From: CAVQGZ01 sp963714455
Lineage (GTDB): Bacteria > Actinomycetota > Actinomycetes > Jiangellales > Jiangellaceae
NCBI GenBank assembly: GCA_963714455.1
Contig: CAVQON010000021.1
Coordinates: 1 to 64,000, forward strand
Direction: 5' to 3'
DNA length: 64,000 nt
Of this stretch, positions 34,315-43,690 are shown piece after piece (position 1 is the stretch's first letter; every line of letters starts with the position of its first letter). The position numbers and the translations under genes are program-made. The notes beneath the pieces were generated by a model. It was not told the DNA's origin, searched no databases, and saw only the letters and a program-made list of their open reading frames with translations.

Positions 34315-37233
34315 ATGACGGCGCGTGGGGAGCGACCCGTCCTGGTGGGGCGCGAGGACGAGCTGGCCACCCTCATGTCCGCATGGGACGCCGCTCGTGC
34401 AGGGACGGCGTCGGTGGTCCTGCTCGGGGGTGAGGCAGGCATCGGCAAGACCGCCTTGCTGCAGCGGTTCGTGGCGGGGCTGCCGGACGAGGCGCTGGTT
34501 CTTCGGGGCCAGTGCGTCGACGGGGGCAGCCGCGGGTTGGCCTACGCCCCGGTGGTCGGTGTCATGAGCGACCTGGTGCGCCGCCTTGGACGGGAGACCG
34601 TGATCCGCTCGGCGGGTGCGTGGCGGGCCGACCTGGCTCGGCTCGTTCCTGACCTAGGGCCGCCGTCACCGGACGGCGAGGCGGGACGCGCGCGGCTGTT
34701 CCAGGCTGTCCTGTCCGTGCTTCAGGACGTGGCGGCACGCCGCCCCGTGGTCGTGGTGCTGGAGGACCTGCACTGGGCGGACGAGTCCACTCTCGAGCTG
34801 GTGCGCCACATGGTCCGCACGCTGGGTGACGACCCCGTGCTGATGATCGCGTCCCTGCGCAGCGACGAGCTGACGCGGCGGCACCCGCTGACGTCGGTGC
34901 TGGCCGACCTGGCCATGGTGGGTCGGGTGAGCCAGGTTCAGCTCCCACGACTGTCCGCCGACCAGACGGCTCGGCTGGTGATGATGAACATGGATGAGCC
35001 GTTGGACCAGTCGCTGGTGAGCGACGTGGTGGCACGCAGCGAGGGGGTGCCGTTCTACGCCGAAGAGCTCGCCAGGAGTGCGAGGTCTGCCGGCCGGGCG
35101 CTCCCCGTGCTGCTTGCCGAGGTGTTGTCGGGCAAGCTGGGGGAGCTGTCCGACGACGCGCGCAGCGTGCTGGAGATCGCTGCGGTGGGTGGCGCGCACC
35201 TGGTTGAGGCCGATCTCGCCGTGGTCGCCAACCTGGCGGACGAGCAGGTCGAGCGCGCGATCGCGGAAGGGATCGACCGGTCCGTCCTGATGCTGACCGC
35301 TGACCCAGCGGCGTGCGGCTTTCGCCATGCCCTGCTCCGGGAGGCGCTTCTGGACGGGCTGCTGCCGGGCCGGCGCGCGGCACTGCATCGTCGCTGGGCC
35401 GAGCACCTGTCGACCACGTCGACGGCGTCTATCGACCCTCGGCGCGCTGTGCTGGTGGCACAGCACTGGCTGAGTGCCCGCCAGACCGAGCGTGCCTTTC
35501 CGGCATGTCTGACCGCGGCCCGCGCGTTGCAGTCCGCGGCGGCACCAGATGAAGAGCTGCACATGCTCGAGCAGGCGCTGAGCCTCTGGGACGGCGTACC
35601 TGACGCCGCCCGTCTGGCCGGGACGGACCGGTCGGCCGTCCAGGAGGCAGCGGCTCAGGCGGCGAGCCAGGCCGGTCAGCCGACTCGTGCCGTCGCCTTC
35701 CAGACTGCGGCTTTGACCGGCGTCGACCCAGAGCGTCAGCCAGTGCGGCACGCGTCGATCCGGCTGGAGCGCACTCGGCTCACCGAGCCGCTGGGCCAGG
35801 AGGTGACGGCCGAGGTGGAAGCCGTGCTGGCTCTGCTCCCAGCATCGGAGCCGGCCAGCGAAGCCGGACGTGTGCGTGCGCGTGCCCTGGCCATGCTGGC
35901 CCGTGGGCGGAACCTGCAGGGCGACTACCTCGAGGCCGAGCGTCTCGCCCGGCAGGCGGCGGAGTACTCGCGTGGCGCCGGCGAGCGTCTCGCCGAGGCT
36001 CACGCCATGAGCCTGCTCGGCAACGCCCTGGACGGGCTCGGTCGGTCCGTCGAGGCACTGGCGGTGCGCTACGAACGGCAGCCGCTCGTCGACACGATCG
36101 ACAACCCGTTCGTCAAGGCGGGGTCGTTGCGCAACGTCGCTGTCACCCTGGCCCTGCTCGGACGGCTGCGCGAGTCGGCCGACGCAGCACGCGACGGACG
36201 GGCGCTGGCCACCAGCCTTGGGCTCGCACGTAGCGAGGGTGCCTCGTACGCCGCTATCGAAGCCGAGTCGCGCATCGCCCTGGGAGAGTGGGACGTCGCC
36301 GCCGACCTGTGCGAGCAAGCCCTAGCGACAGGCCCCGGTCCCGACGAGGCGGTCGAGCTGGCGACTCTCGCCGCAACCCTTGCCGTGTGGCGGGGTGACC
36401 CGACCGCACCTGAGCTGCTGGCGCGTGCACATGGGTGCATGCAGCGAACCGACGACGCGTGGCACATTTTGCCCTTCGCCACGCTTCGCGGGCGGGCAGC
36501 GCTGGAGGTGGGTGACGCGCGAGGGGCCCTGTCCACTCTGAGCGAGGCGATGAGCAGCCCCAACGCGGTCTTTCACCCCGACACCGCGGGGCCGTTCCTG
36601 CACACCGCAGCACGGGCGTTGCGCCAAGGCCCCTCGCCGGCTTCTGTCGAGCCGTCTGTGATGCTCGTGGAGGACGTACGGGCGCGACTCGACGGCCTTC
36701 CATCGGGCGTGTGGGCCGACGCCTGGCGGGCACTTGCCTTCGCTGAGCTGGTGCGTCCCGACGACGCCCTCGCGACGTGGCGAGCGTGCACACATGAGCT
36801 CGACGACGGGGTGGAGGGGTTCGCGTACGAGCGTGCCTACGCCCTGTACCGGCTCGGACTGGCTCGGGCGGGTGCCGGCCGGCCGGACGCCGTCGCCACT
36901 CTGCGCATGGCCCAGCAGAAGGCGGAGCACCTTCGTGCCCGGCCACTGCTCCGGCGCATCATCGAGGCGATCCGCGAGTGCCAAGCGGGGCCCACGCAAC
37001 GCCGAGCCCGCCGCGGGCAGGCGCCGAACAACGTGTACGGGCTGACAGAACGCGAGGTCGAGGTTCTGGGTCTGGTCGGCGAGGGGCTCAGCAACTCCGA
37101 GATCGCGAGCCGGCTGTTCATCAGCCCCAAGACCGCCAGCGTTCACGTCAGCAACATCCTCGCGAAGACGGGCGTCGCCAGCCGGCACGCCGCCGCCGAC
37201 CGGGCGCGAACGCTTGGCCTGATCGGGTCGTGA
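34315..37233 (+). CDS. LuxR family regulator of the LAL type
   Basis: 972 aa, ATG 34315. AAA/STAND ATPase at the N-terminus (LVGREDELATL; Walker A GGEAGIGKTALL at 38-49; Walker B VVVVLEDLHWAD), a long helical-repeat middle of about 550 residues rich in Ala/Leu, and a C-terminal LuxR helix-turn-helix (LTEREVEVLGLVGEGLSNSEIA, then SPKTASVHVSNILAKTGV). No lesions. LAL proteins are pathway activators in actinobacteria. It is divergent from the monooxygenase operon, its most likely target, and the CCTTAG pair lies between. Confidence 0.9.
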   Translation: MTARGERPVLVGREDELATLMSAWDAARAGTASVVLLGGEAGIGKTALLQRFVAGLPDEALVLRGQCVDGGSRGLAYAPVVGVMSDLVRRLGRETVIRSAGAWRADLARLVPDLGPPSPDGEAGRARLFQAVLSVLQDVAARRPVVVVLEDLHWADESTLELVRHMVRTLGDDPVLMIASLRSDELTRRHPLTSVLADLAMVGRVSQVQLPRLSADQTARLVMMNMDEPLDQSLVSDVVARSEGVPFYAEELARSARSAGRALPVLLAEVLSGKLGELSDDARSVLEIAAVGGAHLVEADLAVVANLADEQVERAIAEGIDRSVLMLTADPAACGFRHALLREALLDGLLPGRRAALHRRWAEHLSTTSTASIDPRRAVLVAQHWLSARQTERAFPACLTAARALQSAAAPDEELHMLEQALSLWDGVPDAARLAGTDRSAVQEAAAQAASQAGQPTRAVAFQTAALTGVDPERQPVRHASIRLERTRLTEPLGQEVTAEVEAVLALLPASEPASEAGRVRARALAMLARGRNLQGDYLEAERLARQAAEYSRGAGERLAEAHAMSLLGNALDGLGRSVEALAVRYERQPLVDTIDNPFVKAGSLRNVAVTLALLGRLRESADAARDGRALATSLGLARSEGASYAAIEAESRIALGEWDVAADLCEQALATGPGPDEAVELATLAATLAVWRGDPTAPELLARAHGCMQRTDDAWHILPFATLRGRAALEVGDARGALSTLSEAMSSPNAVFHPDTAGPFLHTAARALRQGPSPASVEPSVMLVEDVRARLDGLPSGVWADAWRALAFAELVRPDDALATWRACTHELDDGVEGFAYERAYALYRLGLARAGAGRPDAVATLRMAQQKAEHLRARPLLRRIIEAIRECQAGPTQRRARRGQAPNNVYGLTEREVEVLGLVGEGLSNSEIASRLFISPKTASVHVSNILAKTGVASRHAAADRARTLGLIGS

Positions 37234-37315
37234 GACCAGTCGCTGGCGGGGTTCTCGGCGGCCGGGATGACCCACACGCGATTGAGTGCGAGGCTGGCGG
37301 AGGGAGGAGGCGGAA

Positions 37316-38302
37316 ATGAAGTACCTGGAGCAGTCGGGCGTGACCAAGCCGCTGTCGCGGATTGGCCTGGGCACGTGGCAGTTCGGCTCACGGGAGTGGG
37401 GGTACGGGGACGCCTACTCGTCCGATGAAGCCGCGCGCATCGTTGCGCGGGCGCTCGATGTCGGGATCACCCTGTTCGACACCGCGGAGATCTACGCCTT
37501 CGGGCGAAGTGAGCGGATTCTCGGCTCGGCACTGTCGGCGCGTGGTGCCCTTGAGTCGTCCTTCGTCGCGACGAAGTTCTTCCCCGTCCTCCCGATCGCG
37601 CCGGTCGTGCACAGGCGGGGTCGGGCCAGCGCCGCACGGCTGGGCGTGTCGAGCATCGACCTCTACCAGGTGCACCAGCCGAACCCGGTCATCCGTGACG
37701 GCACCACGATGGCCGGCATGCGCGTGCTCCAGGACGCCGGGACGGTCACCCACGTGGGGGTCAGCAACTACAGCCTGTCCCGGTGGCAGCAGGCCGAGGC
37801 AGACCTGGGCCGTCCGGTGCTGTCCAACCAGGTGCAGTTCAGCCTTGCGCACGCGAGCCCGCTGGACGACCTCGTGCCCTACGCCGCGGACAACGACCGA
37901 ATCGTCATCGCCTGGAGCCCGTTGGCGCAGGGGCTTCTCTCCGGGCGCTACGACGTGACCAACCAGCCGTCGGGAGCCATCCGGGGGATGAACCCGCTCT
38001 TTCTCGAGGAGAACCTGCAGCGCGCCACCGGCCTGCTCGATGCCCTGCGCGACGTCGCAGGGGCACACGGTGTCACGCCGGCGCAGGTCGCGCTCGCGTG
38101 GCTGATCCATCAGCCCGGGGTGGTGGCGATCCCCGGTGCTTCCAGCATCGAGCAGGTCGAGAAGAACGCTGAGGCAGCCGACCTCGACCTGACGGAGGTC
38201 CAGGTGGCTGACCTGACCGCCCAGGCCCGTCAGTTCGAGCCGATCTCCACCAGGCGGGCGGGTCGCGCCCTTGTTCGGCGACGCCTGGGCCGGTCGTCCT
38301 GA
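37316..38302 (+). CDS. aldo/keto reductase
   Basis: 328 aa, ATG 37316 with a strong ribosome site (AGGGAGGAGG). The catalytic tetrad is complete: Asp55 and Tyr60 (LFDTAEIYAFG), Lys87 (VATKFF), His120 (LYQVHQPN). The NADPH pocket is marked by GVSNYS, WSPLAQGLLSG and IPGASSIEQVEKN. Length and motifs fit the AKR11/YhdN group. It follows the LAL regulator on the same strand and may be part of the same response, but the gap of 82 bp and own ribosome site leave that open. Confidence 0.9.
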   Translation: MKYLEQSGVTKPLSRIGLGTWQFGSREWGYGDAYSSDEAARIVARALDVGITLFDTAEIYAFGRSERILGSALSARGALESSFVATKFFPVLPIAPVVHRRGRASAARLGVSSIDLYQVHQPNPVIRDGTTMAGMRVLQDAGTVTHVGVSNYSLSRWQQAEADLGRPVLSNQVQFSLAHASPLDDLVPYAADNDRIVIAWSPLAQGLLSGRYDVTNQPSGAIRGMNPLFLEENLQRATGLLDALRDVAGAHGVTPAQVALAWLIHQPGVVAIPGASSIEQVEKNAEAADLDLTEVQVADLTAQARQFEPISTRRAGRALVRRRLGRSS

Positions 38303-38388
38303 CCGGCCGCGCGGTGGTCGCCGGTGAGCCTTCCCGCCGGGGGGTACGTCCAGGCAGGGTCACTGCTCTGCTGTGGCGCGCTGCTCGC

Positions 38389-39384
38389 TCAGGCCGTGCG
38401 CATCCAGCCGCCGGAGAGCGTCGGCTCGTCGGCTCCCAGGTCGATCGTCGCGCGCCAGCGGTAGGTCGTCGGCCAGGTACTGAAGACCGGCAGCATCCGG
38501 AACACCGCAGCAACCAGGGCCGGCTGAGGCCCGGGGTCCCACTGCTGGTCGATGTCAACCCCGGCACGCACGACGTCAGCGTCTCGGCGTGCCCAATACC
38601 TGCCGCCGAGCTGCGCGCGACCGTCCACCGAGGCAGTCACCCTGCCGTGCGTCCGCATGCCCGGCGGCATGGCCGAGACGTCCGGGAACGGCGGATCGTG
38701 GACGATGGTGAGCGCGTGGCCGTCCCGTCGCACCTCCAACATCGCGAGGTCAGCCAGGTCGCCACGAGGGACGGGTCCGACGTACGCCTCGTTCCACAGG
38801 GCGGTCATCGGAGCGGTGGCGTAGCGGGCGAGTCGCCAAGGGACGCCCACGCGCACGACTCGGCTGGAACGACCGTCGACGCGGACGGTGACCTGCGCCC
38901 CGCGCCACCGCACGAACCCGATCTCGCCCATCCAGAAGATGGGGAAGAAGCGCGGCTGTGTCATCGAGTGCCCGGCCGGGGCCAGCATGTCCACGCTCTT
39001 GCGAGCACCGGTGAGGCGCTCACGGACGGTCAGGTGAAACGACCGCCCGTCGGGCAGCAGCGTAGCGACGTCGGCGTCCACGCCTCTCTCGTCGACGACG
39101 AACCGCGCCGGTTGCATCCGCGCAGGGGAGAACGAGGCCAGGCCAGCAGCGACGTCGTAGTCGGCCCGCGGCAGCCGAAGACGCTCGTCCACCAGCACGT
39201 CGGCGGTGCCATCGGCTCGCCGGACGGCGAGCAGCACGATCCCCTGCCCGCCGAGCTCCGGCTCGTCGACCCACTGCACCTCGATGTCGCCGTAGACGGG
39301 GTCGTGGGCAAGCGAGACCAACATCAAGCGGCGCGGACGTGTGAGCCGCAGTGACATCGGCACGAGCATCGACCCAGGAGCCAT
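38389..39384 (-). CDS. unknown protein, 331 aa
   Basis: A long intact frame with gene-like codon use, ATG 39384. It is soluble and beta-rich, with many alternating hydrophobic strands (VTVRVDGRSSRVVRVGVP) and the central segment PRFFPIFWMGEIGFVRWRG. No signal peptide, membrane helix or known catalytic motif was recognised. It starts 4 bp before the symporter stop on the same strand, so it may be co-transcribed with the symporter genes as their last member. Confidence 0.65.
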   Translation of the reverse strand: MAPGSMLVPMSLRLTRPRRLMLVSLAHDPVYGDIEVQWVDEPELGGQGIVLLAVRRADGTADVLVDERLRLPRADYDVAAGLASFSPARMQPARFVVDERGVDADVATLLPDGRSFHLTVRERLTGARKSVDMLAPAGHSMTQPRFFPIFWMGEIGFVRWRGAQVTVRVDGRSSRVVRVGVPWRLARYATAPMTALWNEAYVGPVPRGDLADLAMLEVRRDGHALTIVHDPPFPDVSAMPPGMRTHGRVTASVDGRAQLGGRYWARRDADVVRAGVDIDQQWDPGPQPALVAAVFRMLPVFSTWPTTYRWRATIDLGADEPTLSGGWMRTA

Positions 39385-39387
39385 CGG

Positions 39388-41031
39388 CTAGTGCACCACC
39401 GCCTTCTCCGCGCCGGCACCGGTGAGCGAGCGAACCTCCAGCTCGGCCCACTTGGCCGCGTCGTACTCCTTGCTGGTGACGGTCCCGAGCCAGCCGAGGA
39501 AGAAGGCGAGCGGGATCGACACCAGCCCCGGATTGTTCAGGGGGAACCAGGAGAAGTCCACGCCCTGCAGCATCGAGTTCGGTGCTCCGGAGACGACGGG
39601 CGAGAAGACGATGAGGGTGACGGCCGTGATCAGGCCGCCGTAGATGGAGAACACCGAGCCGCGGGTGTTGAAGCGCTTCCACAGCAGCGTGTAGAGGATG
39701 GTCGGCAGGTTCGCCGACGCCGCGACGGCGAACGCGAGGGCCACCAGGAAGGCGATGTTCTGGTCTTTGGCAAGAATCCCTCCGACGATGGAGACCGCGC
39801 CGATGGTCAGGGCGGTGATGCGGGCTACCCGCACCTCGCCGTCCGCGGCGAACTTGCCGCGCTTGATCACGTTGGCGTACACGTCGTGGGCGAACGAGGC
39901 TGACGCAGTGATCGTCAGCCCGGCGACCACCGCCAGGATCGTGGCGAACGCGACTGCCGAGATGAACCCCAGCAGCAGCGTCCCGCCCAGCTCGAAGGCC
40001 AGCAGCAAGGCGGCGGAGTTCTGCCCGCCGGGGGCCGCTTCGATCGCCTCCGGTCCGACGATCGCCGCGGCGCCGAACCCGAGAACCAGGCTGAAGAGGT
40101 AGAACAGCCCGATCAGCGAGATGGCCCAGACCACCGAGCGACGGGCCTCCTTGCTCGAGGGCACCGTGTAGAAGCGCATGAGCACGTGGGGCAGGCCCGC
40201 GGTGCCCAGCACCAGGGCGAGCGACAGCGAGATGAAGTCGATCTGCGTGAGCGTCGACCCCCCGTACAGGACGCCCGGGGCCAGCAGCGCCTCACCGACG
40301 TCCGGTGAGTTGTCCACCGCCGCACCAAGAACGTTGGACAGGTTGAACCCGTACTTCGACAGCACCCAGACCGTCATCACGGCGGCCCCGGTGATCAGCA
40401 GGACAGCCTTGATGATCTGCACCCAGGTGGTGCCCTTCATGCCACCGACGAGGACGTAGACGATCATCAGCACACCGACGACCGCGATGGTGATCGACTG
40501 GCCGAGGTCGCTGGTCACGCCCAGCAGCAGCGAGACGAGGCCGCCGGCGCCGGCCATCTGGGCCAGCAGGTAGAAGAACGACACCGTGAGCGTGGAGATC
40601 GCTGCGGCCGTCCGGACGGGCCGCTGACGCATCCGGAACGACAGGACGTCGGCCATGGTGAACTTGCCGGTGTTGCGCAGCAGCTCGGCGACCAGCAGCA
40701 GCGCCACCAGCCAGGCCACGAGGAAGCCGATCGAGTACAAGAACCCGTCGTACCCGGCCAGGGCGATCGCACCGGTGATGCCCAGGAACGACGCCGCGGA
40801 GAGGTAGTCCCCGGCAATGGCCACGCCGTTCTGCCGACCGGTGAACGAGCGGCCCGCGGCGTAGTAGTCGGTCGCTGTCTTGTTGAACTTCGATGCCCGC
40901 AGGACGATCACGATCGTGACGGCCACGAACAGGCCGAAGATGGTGATGTTGACGCCGGGACTGCCCGGGGTCGTCGCCTGTTGGGTCAGCACGTCGGTGG
41001 CGAGCAGGGCTGCCACGGCCGACCCGCTCAC
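39388..41031 (-). CDS. actP: sodium:solute symporter (acetate permease ActP-like)
   Basis: 547 aa from GTG 41031, overlapping the DUF485 stop by 4 bp. About 13 membrane helices; family marks are DYYAAGRSFTGRQNGVAIAGDYLSA (the cation motif after helix 1), GFLVAWLVALLLVAELLRN, VGGMKGTTWVQ and ASANLPTILYTLLWKRF. The pairing of a DUF485 protein with this symporter is the yjcH-actP arrangement, which imports acetate and other short monocarboxylates with Na+. No acetyl-CoA synthetase gene is in the window. Confidence 0.9.
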   Translation of the reverse strand: MSGSAVAALLATDVLTQQATTPGSPGVNITIFGLFVAVTIVIVLRASKFNKTATDYYAAGRSFTGRQNGVAIAGDYLSAASFLGITGAIALAGYDGFLYSIGFLVAWLVALLLVAELLRNTGKFTMADVLSFRMRQRPVRTAAAISTLTVSFFYLLAQMAGAGGLVSLLLGVTSDLGQSITIAVVGVLMIVYVLVGGMKGTTWVQIIKAVLLITGAAVMTVWVLSKYGFNLSNVLGAAVDNSPDVGEALLAPGVLYGGSTLTQIDFISLSLALVLGTAGLPHVLMRFYTVPSSKEARRSVVWAISLIGLFYLFSLVLGFGAAAIVGPEAIEAAPGGQNSAALLLAFELGGTLLLGFISAVAFATILAVVAGLTITASASFAHDVYANVIKRGKFAADGEVRVARITALTIGAVSIVGGILAKDQNIAFLVALAFAVAASANLPTILYTLLWKRFNTRGSVFSIYGGLITAVTLIVFSPVVSGAPNSMLQGVDFSWFPLNNPGLVSIPLAFFLGWLGTVTSKEYDAAKWAELEVRSLTGAGAEKAVVH

Positions 41032-41372
41032 AGGGATCCCTCCAGCTCGTGGCAGAGCTTCTCGGCCAGCGGGTCGAGCCGCCTGTTGGCATGCCGGACG
41101 TAGAGCCAGGTGATCAGGGCCGTCGACGCGAACTGCCCGAGCCCGATCACGAGCCCGATCGAGATGTTGCCCCAGAGCAGCGTGCCCATGAAGTCTGCGG
41201 CGAACACCGACAGCAGGACGAACATGGCGTACCACGACAGGAACGCCGCAGTCATGGGAAAGGCGAACCGTCGGTACCGTCCGCGGAGCTCGACGAAATC
41301 CTGGGTCACTTGTGCTTTCTCGTATGCCCCGGCCGAGATGCCGCCGGCCGTGGGGTCGTCCATGGTGCTCAA
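41028..41372 (-). CDS. DUF485 (YjcH-like) membrane protein
   Basis: 114 aa from a TTG at 41372, which sits 7 nt after GAGGAGGA; an ATG at 41363 is too far from that ribosome site. Two hydrophobic helices (FAFPMTAAFLSWYAMFVLLS and ISIGLVIGLGQFASTALITW) around a loop are typical of the family. It precedes the ActP-like gene with a 4-bp overlap and probably assists it. Confidence 0.85.
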   Translation of the reverse strand: MSTMDDPTAGGISAGAYEKAQVTQDFVELRGRYRRFAFPMTAAFLSWYAMFVLLSVFAADFMGTLLWGNISIGLVIGLGQFASTALITWLYVRHANRRLDPLAEKLCHELEGSL

Positions 41373-41570
41373 GGCCGTTCCTCCTCGCCAAAGGGGCCGC
41401 GGACGGCCCGCTGATTCGGTTCGGGTTCGACGCTAGGGGCGATGCCCGAAGCCTCAGAAGTGACCTTCGACCAGGCCAAACGGCTGGGCGTCACTGTTCG
41501 GTGGGCGGGGGCCTGGGCCGGACGAGCGGTCGGTCGCGCGCGTCGAGAGGCGAGAGATACGCGCCGTTGC

Positions 41571-41609
41571 TTGACAGAGGCAAAATAGTGCAGTAAGAAT
41601 TGAGTCAAT
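41571..41609 (+). promoter_or_regulatory. consensus promoter with palindromic operator, leaderless start
   Basis: TTGACA (41571-41576), a 17-bp spacer and TAAGAAT (41594-41600) form one of the best promoters in the window. The palindrome ATTGAGTCAAT (41599-41609) covers the end of the -10 box and the ATG at 41608. Transcription should begin at the ATG or 1-2 bp before it, and no ribosome site is present, so the message is probably leaderless. A repressor here would block both polymerase and start region. Confidence 0.7.
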
Positions 41610-42297
41610 GTCGACTGAGCGAAATATGGCAGGGCGGGTGCGCGGGCTGCACGCGCTGGCCGACCCGGTGCGCCTGGGAGTGGCGGACGCCCTGCTTGCC
41701 GGCGACCTCTCGCCGGGGGTGCTGGCGGCGACTCTGGAGGTCCCCGGCAACCTCTTGGCGCATCACCTGAATGTCCTCGAGGACGCAGGGATCGTGCGAC
41801 GGGTGCGGTCAGAGGCCGACCGTCGCCGCTCGTACGTCCAGCTCGTCCCGGGGTCACTACGTGGGCTGCTGCCCGGTATGGATGCTCAGCAGGTGCCGCG
41901 CGTGGTCTTCGTCTGCACCCACAACTCCGCGCGCTCGCAGCTCGCGGCAGCGGTGTGGCGCACGCGCAGCACCGTCCCGGTGGCCTCGGGCGGCACCCGG
42001 CCGGCGGCCCGGATCAACCCCGGGGCCGCCGCGGTGGCGCGCCGGCACGGGCTGCGCCTCGGGCGGGTGCGGCCCGTGCTCGCCGAGGGCGTGATGAGCC
42101 CCGGTGACCTCGTGGTGTCGGTGTGCGACTCCGCCCACGAAGAGCTCGAGGAGTCCGGTCGCGAGCACCTGCACTGGTCGGTGCCCGACCCGGTGCGGGT
42201 CGGTACCAGCGAGGCGTTCGAGAGCGCGTACGAGACAGTGGCCGATCGGGTGGTCCGACTGGCTGAGACGGTGACGAGATACGGAGACACGGCATGA
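41608..42297 (+). CDS. ArsR-type repressor fused to a low-molecular-weight phosphatase/arsenate reductase
   Basis: 229 aa. Residues 1-90 are an ArsR winged helix (LHALADPVRLGVADALLAG, then PGNLLAHHLNVLEDAGIV). From residue 98 an LMW phosphatase-type domain begins with the P-loop FVCTHNSARS (Cys103, Arg109) and ends with the HWSVPDP Asp loop. The helix-turn-helix part has no Cys, so it does not carry the usual arsenite site. The gene opens a run of four joined by 4-bp overlaps and has the palindromic operator at its start. Fusions of this kind occur in actinobacterial ars loci. Confidence 0.85.
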   Translation: MSTERNMAGRVRGLHALADPVRLGVADALLAGDLSPGVLAATLEVPGNLLAHHLNVLEDAGIVRRVRSEADRRRSYVQLVPGSLRGLLPGMDAQQVPRVVFVCTHNSARSQLAAAVWRTRSTVPVASGGTRPAARINPGAAAVARRHGLRLGRVRPVLAEGVMSPGDLVVSVCDSAHEELEESGREHLHWSVPDPVRVGTSEAFESAYETVADRVVRLAETVTRYGDTA

Positions 42298-42959
42298 CCC
42301 TGCAACGGCAGCACAAGCGGCCTGACATCGAGCTCGACCAGCAGCTGGCGCTGCGGGCGGCAGCAACGAACCTGCAGAAGCGCTACGACGGCGTCTTCGC
42401 GCTGGAGACCATCGAGCGGTTCTTGCACTCCTCGTACGACGAGTTCGCCGACCGCGCCGTGACCAGCCAGTGGTTGCCGCTGCTCGCCGAGCGTTTCGCG
42501 AAGATCCGGTTGTCAGCCCTGGCCAAGGTCGAGGGCAAGGTGCAGGACGCCCGCCCGACGGTCCTCTTCCTGTGCGTGCACAACGCGGGGCGTTCGCAGA
42601 TGGCGATGGGCTTCTTCCAGCACTACGCCGAAGACCGGGCGGTGGCGTGGTCGGGCGGGTCCGAGCCGACCACGCAGGTCAACACCGCCGCGATCGAGGC
42701 GATGACCGAGATCGGCATCGACATCTCGACGGAGTTCCCGAAGCCTTGGACCGACGAGATCGTGCGCGCCGCCGACGTCGTCATCACGATGGGCTGCGGC
42801 GACGCCTGCCCGATCTTCCCGGGCAAGCGATACGAAGACTGGCAGCTGAGCGACCCGGCCGGCCTCGGCGTGGAGTCTGTCCGTCCGATCCGTGACGAGA
42901 TCGACACCCGGGTGCAAGCGCTGCTCGCCGAGCTGGACGTGCCGGTGCGCTCGGCATGA
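42294..42959 (+). CDS. arsC: arsenate reductase with N-terminal three-helix domain
   Basis: 221 aa; its ATG overlaps the previous stop (ATGA). Residues 15-80 form a helical dimerisation domain (VFALETIERFLHSSYDEF). The LMW-phosphatase fold follows: LFLCVHNAGRSQ (Cys94, Arg100), GGSEP, VITMGCGDACP with the second and third Cys used for the disulfide relay, and DWQLSDPAG with the catalytic Asp. It reduces arsenate to arsenite, with electrons from thioredoxin or mycothiol/mycoredoxin; the thioredoxin-like gene at 46766 could serve. Confidence 0.9.
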   Translation: MTLQRQHKRPDIELDQQLALRAAATNLQKRYDGVFALETIERFLHSSYDEFADRAVTSQWLPLLAERFAKIRLSALAKVEGKVQDARPTVLFLCVHNAGRSQMAMGFFQHYAEDRAVAWSGGSEPTTQVNTAAIEAMTEIGIDISTEFPKPWTDEIVRAADVVITMGCGDACPIFPGKRYEDWQLSDPAGLGVESVRPIRDEIDTRVQALLAELDVPVRSA

Positions 42960-43690
42960 CCCAGCCGGGCATGCCCCGACGTCTGGCTGCCGAGGCGCTC
43001 GGCGCGGGGCTGCTGGTGGCCGCTGTCGTGGGCTCGGGCGTCATGGCGACGAACCTCACTGACGACATCGGGCTCGCGCTGCTGATCAACGCCGTCTCGA
43101 CCGTCGCAGCTCTGGGCGTGCTGATCTGGACGCTCGGACCCACCTCGGGCGCACACTTCAACCCTGCCGTCACCCTGGTCGCGACCGTCCGACGGGAGAT
43201 GGCTCCGGGCGAGGCGGCCGGCTACGTCCTTGCCCAGCTCGGTGGGGCCTTTCTCGGGGTGGCGCTGGCGAACGTGATGTTCGACCTGCCCGCGTGGGCG
43301 CTGTCCACCAACGACCGCAGCGGTACCGGGCTGCTGCTCGGCGAGGTCGTCGCCACCGCGGGCCTGGTGTGGGTGATCGGGGCGCTCACCCGCACCGGGC
43401 GGGGCCACCTGGGCCCGGTGCTGGTGCCGGTGTGGATCGGCGCGGCCTACTTCTTCACGTCGTCGACCTCGTTCGCCAACCCGGCCGTGACGTGGGGGCG
43501 CATGTTCACCGACACCTTCACCGGCATCGCGCCGGAGTCCGTGCTGCCGTTCATCGCCGCCCAGCTCGTCGGTGCCGCCGTCGGGGCCGGGCTGACCGAG
43601 ATGTTCCACCCGCGCCACGGCGTGGTGCCCGAGCCGCTCGACCTTCCCGACCCCGTCCACGAACCTCAGCAGTCAGGAGATCGATCGTGA
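42956..43690 (+). CDS. aquaporin/glycerol-facilitator family channel (AqpS-like)
   Basis: 244 aa; ATG overlaps the arsC stop. Six membrane helices with two NPA boxes, HFNPAVTLVA and SFANPAVTWGR. It sits in the ars run where other bacteria have an arsenite pump or AqpS, a channel that lets arsenite leave the cell down its gradient. The last 25 residues are a Pro/Glu-rich tail. No ArsB or Acr3 is present, so this channel and the ArsP-type permease downstream are the export routes on offer. Confidence 0.85.
   Translation: MTQPGMPRRLAAEALGAGLLVAAVVGSGVMATNLTDDIGLALLINAVSTVAALGVLIWTLGPTSGAHFNPAVTLVATVRREMAPGEAAGYVLAQLGGAFLGVALANVMFDLPAWALSTNDRSGTGLLLGEVVATAGLVWVIGALTRTGRGHLGPVLVPVWIGAAYFFTSSTSFANPAVTWGRMFTDTFTGIAPESVLPFIAAQLVGAAVGAGLTEMFHPRHGVVPEPLDLPDPVHEPQQSGDRS

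Noticed and set aside
34666..36318. 550-aa open frame on the minus strand
   Set aside because: Antisense to the intact LAL regulator; no motif and no ribosome site.
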